From Meghimatium bilineatum (Eukaryota; Mollusca; Gastropoda; Stylommatophora; Philomycidae), in assembly GCA_034231615.1 (NCBI GenBank), contig CM067316.1, positions 29,255,714-29,319,713 on the forward strand: DNA of 64,000 nucleotides, in the 5' to 3' direction. How positions within the stretch are numbered: the stretch's first letter is position 1; every line of letters starts with the position of its first letter. The position numbers and the translations under genes were made by a program. Below the pieces are notes generated by a model. It did not search any database and was not told where the DNA came from. It saw only the letters and a program-made list of their open reading frames with translations. Positions 23,928 through 34,516 of this stretch are shown in pieces.

Positions 23928-26178
23928 GGTCCACAGGTAATGTACCACAGGCGTGGAGAGAAGCAATAATGATACCACTCCTCAAATCAGGAAAAGATGG
24001 CAACACAGTCTCCAACTACAGGCCCATCAGCCTCACAAGCTGTCTATGTAAAACAATGGAACGCATTATCAATCTTAGGATGCAGTGGTACCTTGAAAGT
24101 GAAAACCTTCTGGTATCACAGCAAGCAGGTTTCAGACAGTGCTACTCTACTGAAGATCAGGCAACCTACCTCTCCCAAGAGATTGAGGATGCCTTCCAAG
24201 AAAAGAAACTGGTACTAGCAGCATGGATAGACCTCAGGAAAGCATTTGATAAGGTCTGGAAAGAAGGGCTCCTAAAGAAATTGCGAAATTGCAGGGTTAG
24301 CTCAAGAATGTACAAATGGGTAAAAGCATACCTGCATAATAGAAGAGCCAGGGTACAATTAGATGGTCGCAAGAGCAAGAAAGTTCTACTGCGTCATGGA
24401 GTCCCCCAGGGAGGAGTCCTGTCACCCACACTTTTCTTGGTTTACATCAATGACCTAGTTGCTGAACTACCTCACGGGATCAAAGTGGCAATGTATGCTG
24501 ACGACCTGGTGATCTGGTGCACGGAAGAACATGCAACAGTGGCCACTAAACAAATACAAAGAGCTATCGATGCCCTAACCTTATGGGCTAATAGATGGTG
24601 CGTCAGCATTAACACAGATAAGTGCAGCACTACACTCTTTACCCTCTCACCAAAACAAAAAGCTGGTCATATCAAGATAGATGGAGAGCTCTTGAAAGAA
24701 GACAAACAACCCACATACCTCGGAGTTACTTTTGATGATAAGCTGACATGGAAGCAGCACATAAACAAAGCAACAACAAAAGCCAGGAGGAAGCTAGCTA
24801 TCCTGAGAAAACTAAGTGGAACCACATGGGGAGCCAGTGGAAATATACTCAGTAAAGTTTACCAGCAAGGCATAAGACCACACCTGGAATACGGTTCAGT
24901 TGCGTGGTGTCCTGCATCAAACACCACATTACAAGATCTAGATAAAGTGCAAAACCAGGCACTTAGAATAATGTTGGGAGCAATGAAATCAACACCCATA
25001 GCAGAGATGCAGAAAATGGGAAGAATGCAAACACTTGGCGAACGCAGAGACACAAAAGTACTAATTCAAGCAGAAAAGTTTCAGTGTATGCCAAGTCATC
25101 CAATGAAGGAAAGATTCCAAAATCTAGCAATGGGACGACTGAAAAGGAGCAGCTTTATCCATCAAGCTAAACGACTCCGTAGACAACTTACAGACCTACC
25201 TGAAGTTGGCAGCCCCTTAAGGTCTGTACCAGAGCAAATCCCGTGGAGTGAAAGCCATGGAATGCCAATATACATTCAGACCCATGTGAAAGGAATACTA
25301 AGCGAGGACGAACAGAACAGTGTGCAGCGAATGACAATCACCCTCAGTTTCCTGGATGAGGAATATCCACAAGATATATGGGTCAGAGTGTACACAGATG
25401 GGTCAGCACAGAATGCTGTGAGGAATGGAGGTGCAGGTGTATATATAGAATATCCACACAAGCCTAGAGATACAATCAGAACACCGACAGGAAAATTCTG
25501 CAATAATTATGATGCAGAAATCCAGGCAATTAGTGTGGCAGCTAAAAAACTGCTGAACTCCAACTCTGACCTACAGCCTGTGGTATTCCTGACAGATGCA
25601 AGGTCAGTGCTTCAAGCTCTCCAGTCTGGAAAACTAACAGACTTAAAAAAACTACTTAGCGAATTGTCTTACCAGTATAGGGTAACCATGCAGTGGATAC
25701 CCTCTCACTGTGGAATACCAGGAAATGAAAAAGCAGACCAACTGGCTAAGGAAGGTGCTGCCGAAGACCAACCAGATATACCAATCACCTACCATCAGAA
25801 AAAACAGATGATAAAGTCAATAAGAAAGCCACAAACACCAACACAAGATGACTATCACAATATGAACAGATCAGAACAAGTTATAATTCTACGTCTCAGA
25901 ACAGGACACAACCGACTCCGCAGTCACATGTATACAAAGTTCAAGATTGGCAACACGGCCATGTGTACATGTGGACAGGCAGCACAGAGTGCCAAACATA
26001 TACTTCAAGAGTGTTCTGAGCATGAAACGCTGAGGCAGACATATTGGCCAGAGGAAACAACACTGGAATCAAAACTCTATGGGACACTGTATGAACTACA
26101 AAAGACAGTGAGTTTTATTAAGGAGACAGAATTACAGATATAGACATGTTTCAAGTGAACGAAAGAAGAAGACGAAGA
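23928..26178 (+). mobile_element. 5'-truncated RNase H-bearing LINE, copy 2
   Basis: Same 5' truncation point, same satellite junctions and same tail (AAGAAGAAGACGAAGA) as copy 1, 4,038 bp downstream. Apart from one C-to-T change (Ala311Val) I saw no difference from copy 1 by eye. Sharing both junctions means it arose by duplication of the LINE together with flanking satellite, not by a new retrotransposition. Confidence 0.92.
23969..26143 (+). CDS. LINE ORF2 fragment: reverse transcriptase - RNase H, copy 2
   Basis: 724-residue open frame, with all RT (D88, YADD 177-180) and RNase H (D477, E517, D543, H580, D590) key residues intact. Its translation equals copy 1 except Val at 311, within the GSVAWC segment downstream of the RT core, and equals copy 3 throughout. 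The upstream in-frame codons again run straight into satellite, so no promoter or endonuclease region was captured. Expression would depend on read-through from satellite transcription. Intactness probably reflects recent amplification rather than selection. Confidence 0.93.
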   Translation: MIPLLKSGKDGNTVSNYRPISLTSCLCKTMERIINLRMQWYLESENLLVSQQAGFRQCYSTEDQATYLSQEIEDAFQEKKLVLAAWIDLRKAFDKVWKEGLLKKLRNCRVSSRMYKWVKAYLHNRRARVQLDGRKSKKVLLRHGVPQGGVLSPTLFLVYINDLVAELPHGIKVAMYADDLVIWCTEEHATVATKQIQRAIDALTLWANRWCVSINTDKCSTTLFTLSPKQKAGHIKIDGELLKEDKQPTYLGVTFDDKLTWKQHINKATTKARRKLAILRKLSGTTWGASGNILSKVYQQGIRPHLEYGSVAWCPASNTTLQDLDKVQNQALRIMLGAMKSTPIAEMQKMGRMQTLGERRDTKVLIQAEKFQCMPSHPMKERFQNLAMGRLKRSSFIHQAKRLRRQLTDLPEVGSPLRSVPEQIPWSESHGMPIYIQTHVKGILSEDEQNSVQRMTITLSFLDEEYPQDIWVRVYTDGSAQNAVRNGGAGVYIEYPHKPRDTIRTPTGKFCNNYDAEIQAISVAAKKLLNSNSDLQPVVFLTDARSVLQALQSGKLTDLKKLLSELSYQYRVTMQWIPSHCGIPGNEKADQLAKEGAAEDQPDIPITYHQKKQMIKSIRKPQTPTQDDYHNMNRSEQVIILRLRTGHNRLRSHMYTKFKIGNTAMCTCGQAAQSAKHILQECSEHETLRQTYWPEETTLESKLYGTLYELQKTVSFIKETELQI

Positions 26179-27795
26179 ACACACGAATTGGGTGTATTGC
26201 AGTTTACAACGCCAAAACACGTTGTATTCTGGAATATTACAAGTTCATTGCACTGAAGCTTACTACACTAGAATTGAGGGTATTCTGGCCTATTACACAT
26301 GATTTCGTTGTACTGCAGCTTAATACATCAGAACACTGGCGTATTACACAAGAATTGGGTGTATTGCAGTTTAGTACGCTAAAACTCGTTGTATTCTGGC
26401 ATATTAATTACAAATTCATTGCACTGAAGCTTACTACACTAGAATTGAGTGTATACTAGCCTATTGCACATGATGTAGTTGTATTGCAGCGTAACACGTC
26501 AGAACAATGGCGTATCACATACGAATTGGGTGTATTCAGTTTAGTACGCCAAAACTCGTTGTATTATGGCATATTACTCACAAATTCATTGTACTGAAGC
26601 TTACTACACTAGAATTGAGTGTATTCTGGCCTATTACACATGATTTCGCTGTAGTGCAGCTTAATACTTCAGAACACTGGCGGATTACACACGAATTGGG
26701 TGTATTGCAGTTTACTACGTCAGAACTCGTTGTATTCTGGCATATTACTCACAAATTTATTGTACTGAAGCTTACCACACTAGAATTGAGTCTATTCTGG
26801 CCTATTACACATGATTTCGTTGTATTGCAGCTTAATACTTCAGAGCACTGTCGTATTACACACGAATTGGGTGTATTGCAGTTTACTACGTCACAACTCG
26901 TTGTATTCTGGCATATTACTCACAAATACATTGTACTGAAGCTTACTACACTAGAATTGAGTGTATTCTAGCCTATTGCACATGATTTCGTTGTATTGCA
27001 GCTTAATACTTCAAAACACTGTCGTATTACACAAGAATTGGGTGTATTGCAGTTTACTATGTCACAATTCGTTGTATTCTGGCATATTACTCACAAATAC
27101 ATTGTACTGAAGCTTACTACACTAGAATTGAGTGTATTCTAGCCTATTGCACATGATTTCGTTGTATTGCAGCTTAATACGTCAGAACACTGGCATATTA
27201 CACAAGAATTGTGTGTATTGCAGTTTAGTACGCCAAAACAAGTTGTATTCAGGGATATTACTCACAAATTCATTGTACTGAAGCTTACGACACTAGAATT
27301 GAGTGTATTCTAGCCTATTACACATGATTTCGTTGTAGTGCAGCTTAATACTTCAGAACACTGGCGGATTAAACACGAATTGGGTGTACTGCAGTTTAGT
27401 ACGCCAAAACTCGTTGTATTCCTGAATATTAATCACAAGTTCATTACACTGAAGCTTACTACACTAGAATTGAGGGTATTCTGGCCTATTACACATGATT
27501 TCGTTGTACTGCAGCTTAATACATCAGAACACTGGCGTATTACACAAGAATTGGGTGTATTGCAGTTTAGTACATCAAATCTCGTTGTATTCTGGGACAT
27601 TAATCACAAATTAATTGCACTGACGCTTACTACACTAGAATTGAGTGTATACTAGCCTATTGCACATTATTTCGCTGTAGTGCAGCTTAATACTTCAGAA
27701 CACTGGCGGATTACACACGAATTGGGTGTATTGCAGTTTACAACGTCAGAACTCGTATTCTGGCATATTACTCACAAATTTATTGTACTGAAGCT
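26179..27795 (+). repeat. Satellite between LINE copies 2 and 3
   Basis: Same arrangement as the stretch between copies 1 and 2 but about 170 bp shorter. One monomer is lost near 26540-26570, where CAGTTTAGTACGCC runs directly into CTCGTTGTATTATGG, fusing two frames into a 154-codon one at 26507-26971. This gives the 3,868-bp LINE2-LINE3 period. The start after the LINE has TTTACAACGCC, echoing the TTTACAACG variant upstream of the LINE. Confidence 0.9.
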
Positions 27796-30046
27796 GGTCC
27801 ACAGGTAATGTACCACAGGCGTGGAGAGAAGCAATAATGATACCACTCCTCAAATCAGGAAAAGATGGCAACACAGTCTCCAACTACAGGCCCATCAGCC
27901 TCACAAGCTGTCTATGTAAAACAATGGAACGCATTATCAATCTTAGGATGCAGTGGTACCTTGAAAGTGAAAACCTTCTGGTATCACAGCAAGCAGGTTT
28001 CAGACAGTGCTACTCTACTGAAGATCAGGCAACCTACCTCTCCCAAGAGATTGAGGATGCCTTCCAAGAAAAGAAACTGGTACTAGCAGCATGGATAGAC
28101 CTCAGGAAAGCATTTGATAAGGTCTGGAAAGAAGGGCTCCTAAAGAAATTGCGAAATTGCAGGGTTAGCTCAAGAATGTACAAATGGGTAAAAGCATACC
28201 TGCATAATAGAAGAGCCAGGGTACAATTAGATGGTCGCAAGAGCAAGAAAGTTCTACTGCGTCATGGAGTCCCCCAGGGAGGAGTCCTGTCACCCACACT
28301 TTTCTTGGTTTACATCAATGACCTAGTTGCTGAACTACCTCACGGGATCAAAGTGGCAATGTATGCTGACGACCTGGTGATCTGGTGCACGGAAGAACAT
28401 GCAACAGTGGCCACTAAACAAATACAAAGAGCTATCGATGCCCTAACCTTATGGGCTAATAGATGGTGCGTCAGCATTAACACAGATAAGTGCAGCACTA
28501 CACTCTTTACCCTCTCACCAAAACAAAAAGCTGGTCATATCAAGATAGATGGAGAGCTCTTGAAAGAAGACAAACAACCCACATACCTCGGAGTTACTTT
28601 TGATGATAAGCTGACATGGAAGCAGCACATAAACAAAGCAACAACAAAAGCCAGGAGGAAGCTAGCTATCCTGAGAAAACTAAGTGGAACCACATGGGGA
28701 GCCAGTGGAAATATACTCAGTAAAGTTTACCAGCAAGGCATAAGACCACACCTGGAATACGGTTCAGTTGCGTGGTGTCCTGCATCAAACACCACATTAC
28801 AAGATCTAGATAAAGTGCAAAACCAGGCACTTAGAATAATGTTGGGAGCAATGAAATCAACACCCATAGCAGAGATGCAGAAAATGGGAAGAATGCAAAC
28901 ACTTGGCGAACGCAGAGACACAAAAGTACTAATTCAAGCAGAAAAGTTTCAGTGTATGCCAAGTCATCCAATGAAGGAAAGATTCCAAAATCTAGCAATG
29001 GGACGACTGAAAAGGAGCAGCTTTATCCATCAAGCTAAACGACTCCGTAGACAACTTACAGACCTACCTGAAGTTGGCAGCCCCTTAAGGTCTGTACCAG
29101 AGCAAATCCCGTGGAGTGAAAGCCATGGAATGCCAATATACATTCAGACCCATGTGAAAGGAATACTAAGCGAGGACGAACAGAACAGTGTGCAGCGAAT
29201 GACAATCACCCTCAGTTTCCTGGATGAGGAATATCCACAAGATATATGGGTCAGAGTGTACACAGATGGGTCAGCACAGAATGCTGTGAGGAATGGAGGT
29301 GCAGGTGTATATATAGAATATCCACACAAGCCTAGAGATACAATCAGAACACCGACAGGAAAATTCTGCAATAATTATGATGCAGAAATCCAGGCAATTA
29401 GTGTGGCAGCTAAAAAACTGCTGAACTCCAACTCTGACCTACAGCCTGTGGTATTCCTGACAGATGCAAGGTCAGTGCTTCAAGCTCTCCAGTCTGGAAA
29501 ACTAACAGACTTAAAAAAACTACTTAGCGAATTGTCTTACCAGTATAGGGTAACCATGCAGTGGATACCCTCTCACTGTGGAATACCAGGAAATGAAAAA
29601 GCAGACCAACTGGCTAAGGAAGGTGCTGCCGAAGACCAACCAGATATACCAATCACCTACCATCAGAAAAAACAGATGATAAAGTCAATAAGAAAGCCAC
29701 AAACACCAACACAAGATGACTATCACAATATGAACAGATCAGAACAAGTTATAATTCTACGTCTCAGAACAGGACACAACCGACTCCGCAGTCACATGTA
29801 TACAAAGTTCAAGATTGGCAACACGGCCATGTGTACATGTGGACAGGCAGCACAGAGTGCCAAACATATACTTCAAGAGTGTTCTGAGCATGAAACGCTG
29901 AGGCAGACATATTGGCCAGAGGAAACAACACTGGAATCAAAACTCTATGGGACACTGTATGAACTACAAAAGACAGTGAGTTTTATTAAGGAGACAGAAT
30001 TACAGATATAGACATGTTTCAAGTGAACGAAAGAAGAAGAAGAAGA
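27796..30046 (+). mobile_element. 5'-truncated RNase H-bearing LINE, copy 3
   Basis: Third copy with the same ends, 3,868 bp after copy 2. The tail differs by one base, giving a purer GAA repeat (AAGAAGAAGAAGAAGA) where copies 1 and 2 have GACGAAGA. It is the last LINE-bearing unit; beyond about 30180 the satellite changes to another HOR type. Confidence 0.92.
27837..30011 (+). CDS. LINE ORF2 fragment: reverse transcriptase - RNase H, copy 3
   Basis: 724 residues, translation identical to copy 2. Domain order and catalytic residues are as in copy 1: RT motif A D88, YADD at 177-180, RNase H D477/E517/D543/D590, C-terminal C-x-C-x8-H-x4-C at 666-682. Copies 2 and 3 share Val311 while copy 1 has Ala, so 2 and 3 are the closest pair, consistent with their sharing the 340-bp upstream satellite deletion. 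The endonuclease is missing, as in the others. Confidence 0.93.
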   Translation: MIPLLKSGKDGNTVSNYRPISLTSCLCKTMERIINLRMQWYLESENLLVSQQAGFRQCYSTEDQATYLSQEIEDAFQEKKLVLAAWIDLRKAFDKVWKEGLLKKLRNCRVSSRMYKWVKAYLHNRRARVQLDGRKSKKVLLRHGVPQGGVLSPTLFLVYINDLVAELPHGIKVAMYADDLVIWCTEEHATVATKQIQRAIDALTLWANRWCVSINTDKCSTTLFTLSPKQKAGHIKIDGELLKEDKQPTYLGVTFDDKLTWKQHINKATTKARRKLAILRKLSGTTWGASGNILSKVYQQGIRPHLEYGSVAWCPASNTTLQDLDKVQNQALRIMLGAMKSTPIAEMQKMGRMQTLGERRDTKVLIQAEKFQCMPSHPMKERFQNLAMGRLKRSSFIHQAKRLRRQLTDLPEVGSPLRSVPEQIPWSESHGMPIYIQTHVKGILSEDEQNSVQRMTITLSFLDEEYPQDIWVRVYTDGSAQNAVRNGGAGVYIEYPHKPRDTIRTPTGKFCNNYDAEIQAISVAAKKLLNSNSDLQPVVFLTDARSVLQALQSGKLTDLKKLLSELSYQYRVTMQWIPSHCGIPGNEKADQLAKEGAAEDQPDIPITYHQKKQMIKSIRKPQTPTQDDYHNMNRSEQVIILRLRTGHNRLRSHMYTKFKIGNTAMCTCGQAAQSAKHILQECSEHETLRQTYWPEETTLESKLYGTLYELQKTVSFIKETELQI

Positions 30047-30393
30047 ACACACGAATTGGGTGTATTGCAGTTTACAACGCCAAAACACGTTGTATTCTGG
30101 AATATTACAAGTTCATTGCACTGAAGCTTACTACACTAGAATTGAGGGTATTCTGGCCTATTACACATGATTTCGTTGTATTGCAGCTTAATACTTCAAA
30201 ACACTGGCGTATTACACACGAATTGGGTGTATTGCAGTTTATTATGTCACAATTCGTTGTATTCTGGCATATTACTCACAAATTCATTGTACTGAAGCTT
30301 ACTACACTAGAATTGAGTGTATTCTAGCCTATTGCACATGATGTCGTTGTATTGCAGCTTAATACGTCAGAACACTGGCATATTACACAAGAA
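30047..30393 (+). repeat. Satellite, transition after LINE block
   Basis: 171-bp family monomers. The first ~130 bp match the sequence after LINE copies 1 and 2, then the array switches to monomers with TTCAAAACACTGGCG and TTTATTATGTCACAATTC variants before the diverged island begins. Confidence 0.85.
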
Positions 30394-31271
30394 TTGGGTG
30401 TACTGCAGTTCAGTACGCCACAAATCAGTGTATTCTGGAATATTAATCACAAATTCAATGTACTGAAGCTTACTACACTAGAATTTAGTGTATTATGGCC
30501 GATTAAACATGATTTCGTTGTATTGCAACATAATACGTCAGAACACAGGCGTATTACACACAAATTAGGTCTCTTGCTGTTTAGTACGCCAAAACTCGGT
30601 GTATTCTGGCATATTACTCACAAATTCGGTGTACTGCAGCTTACTACACCAGAAATTGTATTCTGGACAACGAATTTGGTGTATTGTAGCTCACTGCGCC
30701 AGAACGGTGTATTCTGGCATATTACTCACAAATTGAATGTACTGTAACTTACTACAACAGAACTCTCTATATCATGGCCTATTACACATGATTTCGTTGT
30801 ATTGCAGCTTAATACGTCAGAACACTGGCGTATCACACACAAATTAGGTCTCTTTCTGTTTAGTACGTCAAAAATCGGTGTATTTAACATATTACTCACA
30901 AATTCAATGTACTGAAGCTTACTCAACTAGAATTTAGTGTATTCTGGCATATTACACATGATTTCGTTGTTTTGCAGCTTACCACGTCAGAACACTGACG
31001 TATTACACACAAATTAGGTCTCTTGCTGTTTAGTACGTCAAAACTCGGTGTTCTTTGGCATATTACTCACAAATTCAATGTACTGAAGCTTACTACACCA
31101 TAACAGTGCACTCTTGACACACGAATATGGTATATTGTAGCTTTCTATGTCAGAACTGGCGTATTACAAAACAATTGGGTGTATTGCAGTTTAGTATGTG
31201 AGAACTCGGTGTATTCTGGCATATTACTCACAAATTCAATGTACCCAAGCTTACTACTCAAGAATTGAGTG
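30394..31271 (+). repeat. Island of old diverged satellite (copy of 4543-5420)
   Basis: About 880 bp of the diverged satellite type otherwise confined to the left edge. It aligns with 4543-5420 at an offset of 25,851 bp: the 66-codon minus frame at 30726-30926 has the same translation as 4875-5075, and distinctive strings such as CTCTCTATATCATGGCC and GCCGATTAAACATG are shared. It lies inside homogeneous satellite, so it was moved or duplicated as a block. Confidence 0.9.
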
Positions 31272-34105
31272 TATTCTGGTCTATTACACATGATTTCGTT
31301 GTATTGCAGCTTAATACTTCAGAACACTGGCGGATTACACACGAATTGGGTGTATTGCAGTTTACTATGTCAGAACTCGTTGTATACTGGTATATTACTC
31401 ACAAATTCATTGTACTGACGTTTACTACACTAGAATTGAGTGTATTTTGGCCTATTACACATGATTTCGTTGTATTGCAGCTTAATGCGTCAGAACACTG
31501 GCGTATACACACAAATTGGGTGTACTGCAGTTTAGTACGCTAAAACACGTTGTATTCTGGAACATTACTCACAATTCCATTGTACCGAAGCTTACTACAC
31601 TGGAATTGAGTGTATTCTGGCCTATTACACATAATTTCGTTGTAGTGCAGCTTAATACTTCAGATAACTGTCGTATTACACACGAATTGGGTGTATTGCA
31701 GTTGACTACGTCACAACTCGTTGTATTCTGGCATATTACTCACAAATGTATTGTACTGAAGCTTACCACACTAGAATTGAGTCTATTCTGGCCTATTACA
31801 CATGATTTCGTTGTATTGCAGCTTAATACTTCAGAACACTTGCGGAATATACACGAACTGGGTGTACTGCAGTTTAGTACGCCAAAACTCGTTGTATTCT
31901 GGAATATTACTCACAAGTTCATTGCACTGAAGCTTACTACACTAGAATTGAGGGTATTCTGGCCTATTACACATGATTTCGTTGTACTGCAGCTTAATAC
32001 ATCAGAACACTGGCGTATTACACAAGAATTGGGTGTATTGCAGTTTAGTACGCTAAAACACGTTGTATTCTGGAACATTACTCACAATTTCATTGTACCG
32101 CAGCTTACTACACTGGAATTGAGTGTATGCTGGCCTATTACACATAATTTCGTTGTAGTGCAGCTTAATACTTCAGATAACAGTCGTATTACACACGAAT
32201 TGGGTGTATTGCAGTTGACTACGTCACAACTCGTAGTATTCTGGCATATTACTCACAAATTCATTGTACTGAAGCTTACTACACTAGAATTGAGTGTATT
32301 TTGGCCTATAACACATGATTTCGTTGTACTGCAGCTTAATACATCAGAACACTGGCGTATTACACAAGAATTGGGTGTATTGCAGTTTAGTACGCTAAAA
32401 CTCGTTGTATTCTGGCATATTACTCACAAATTCATTGTACTGAAGCTTACTACACTAGAATTGAGTGTATTCTGGCCTATTACACATGATTTCGCTGTAG
32501 TGCAGCTTAATACTTCAGAACACTGGCGGATTACACACGAATTGGGTGTATTGCAGTTTACTACGTCAGAACTCGTTGTATTCTGGCATATTACTCACAA
32601 ATGTATTGTACTGAAGCTTACCACACTAGAATTGAGTCTATTCTGGCCTATTACACATGATTTCGTTGTATTGCAGCTTAATACTTCAGAACACTGGCGG
32701 AATATACACGAACTGGGTGTACTGCAGTTTAGTACGCCAAAACTCGTTGTATTCTGGAATATTACTCACAAGTTCATTGCACTGAAGCTTACTACACTAG
32801 AATTGAGGGTATTCTGGCCTATTACACATGATTTCGTTGTACTGCAGCTTAATACATCAGAACACTGGCGTATTACACAAGAATTGGGTGTATTGCAGTT
32901 TAGTACGCTAAAACTCGTTGTATTCTGGCATATTAATCACAAATTCATTGCACTGAAGCTTACTTCACTAGAATTGAGTGTATACTAGCCTATTGCACAT
33001 GATGTAGTTGTATTGCAGCGTAACACGTCAGAACAATGGCGTATCACATACGAATTGGGTGTATTCAGTTTAGTACGCCAAAACTCGTTGTATTCTGGTA
33101 TATTACTCACAAATTCATTGTACTGAAGCTTACTACACTAGAATTGAGTGTATTTTGGCCTATTACACATGATTTCGTTGTATTGCAGCTTAATGCGTCA
33201 GAACACTGGCGGATTACACACGAATTGGGTGTATTGCAGTTTACTATGTCAGAACTCGTTGTATACTGGTATATTACTCACAAATTCATTGTACTGACGT
33301 TTACTACACTAGAATTGAGTGTATTTTGGCCTATTACACATGATTTCGTTGTATTGCAGCTTAATGCGTCAGAACACTGGCGTATACACACAAATTGGGT
33401 GTACTGCAGTTTAGTACGCTAAAACACGTTGTATTCTGGAACATTACTCACAATTCCATTGTACTGAAGCTTACTACACTGGAATTGAGTGTATTCTGGC
33501 CTATTACACATAATTTCGTTGTAGTGCAGCTTAATACTTCAGATAACTGTCGTATTACACACGAATTGGGTGTATTGCAGTTGACTACGTCACAACTCGT
33601 AGTATTCTGGCATATTACTCACAAATTCATTGTACTGAAGCTTACTACACTAGAATTGAGTGTATTTTGGCCTATAACGCATGATTTCGTTGTACTGCAG
33701 CTTAATACATCAGAACACTGGCGTATTACACAAGAATTGGGTGTATTGCAGTTTAGTACGCTAAAACTCGTTGTATTCTGGCATATTACTCACAAATTCA
33801 TTGTACTGAAGCTTACTACACTAGAATTGAGTGTATTCTGGCCTATTACACATGATTTCGCTGTAGTGCAGCTTAATACTTCAGAACACTGGCGGATTAC
33901 ACACGAATTGGGTGTATTGCAGTTTACTACGTCAGAACTCGTTGTATTCTGGCATATTACTCACAAATGTATTGTACTGAAGCTTATCACACTAGAATTG
34001 AGTCTATTCTGGCCTATTACACATGATTTCGTTGTATTGCAGCTTAATACTTCAGAACACTTGCGGAATATACACGAACTGGGTGTACTGCAGTTTAGTA
34101 CGCCA
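31272..34105 (+). repeat. Satellite, 3,235-bp HOR copy 1 (main part)
   Basis: 171-bp monomers of the type seen at 5494-6453, with CTGGAATTGAGT and TCAGATAACTGTCG variants. Markers at 31265 and 31516 recur at 34500 and 34751 (3,235 bp). An additional three-monomer (513-bp) block makes the open frame here 490 codons where the downstream copy has 319. It ends where old-type sequence (AAAAATCGGTGTATTTAACA) is joined at about 34106. Confidence 0.85.
31516..32988 (+). other. 490-codon satellite-borne open frame
   Basis: Uninterrupted frame encoding ~8.6 repeats of a 57-residue unit (segments such as ITHDFVVLQLNTSEHWR and FIVLKLTTLELSVFWP). Three sub-units per repeat share the pattern V-L-x-(L/F)-x-T. 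No signal peptide, no known domain and no start context. The frame ends at GTATACTAG, a recurrent satellite variant. Many monomer differences are synonymous in this frame (ACA/ACT/ACG, TTG/CTG, CGT/CGG) but many are not. Most likely an accidental ORF of a 171-nt repeat, whose length is divisible by three; a repeat protein cannot be fully excluded. Confidence 0.3.
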
Positions 34106-34516
34106 AAAATCGGTGTATTTAACATATTACTCACAAATTCAATGTACTGAAGCTTACTCAACTAGAATTTAGTGTATTCTGGCATATTACACATGATTTC
34201 GTTGTTTTGCAGCTTACCACGTCAGAACACTGACGTATTACACACAAATTAGGTCTCTTGCTGTTTAGTACGTCAAAACTCGGTGTTCTTTGGCATATTA
34301 CTCACAAATTCAATGTACTGAAGCTTACTACACCATAACAGTGCACTCTTGACACACGAATATGGTATATTGTAGCTTTCTATGTCAGAACTGGCGTATT
34401 ACAAAACAATTGGGTGTATTGCAGTTTAGTATGTGAGAACTCGGTGTATTCTGGCATATTACTCACAAATTCAATGTACCCAAGCTTACTACTCAAGAAT
34501 TGAGTGTATTCTGGTC
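34106..34516 (+). repeat. Second island of old diverged satellite
   Basis: About 410 bp matching 30871-31281 and the left-edge segment around 5020-5430 (GTGTATTTAACATATTAC, CAGTGCACTCTTGACACACG). The left junction is inside CAGTTTAGTACGCCAAAA, joining young monomer to old type at a conserved box. This is what out-of-register homologous exchange would produce. Confidence 0.88.

Noticed and set aside
19959-29371. Short frames overlapping the LINE ORFs (73, 70, 64 and 75 codons, both strands).
   Set aside because: Shadows of the 724-codon RT-RNase H frame, with no independent motif.
19931-30011. Group II intron or retron reverse transcriptase, as would be expected in bacteria.
   Set aside because: RNase H with the DGS/AE/TD/NEKAD motifs and the C-terminal Cys/His motif are LINE features; there is no maturase or msr-like structure.
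19890-30046. Three independent LINE insertions into the array.
   Set aside because: All share identical 5' truncation and identical satellite junction variants, which requires amplification from a single insertion.
3473-34161. 66-codon minus-strand frames at 3473, 4875, 30726 and 33961.
   Set aside because: They are antisense of the old-type satellite and recur only because the block was duplicated.
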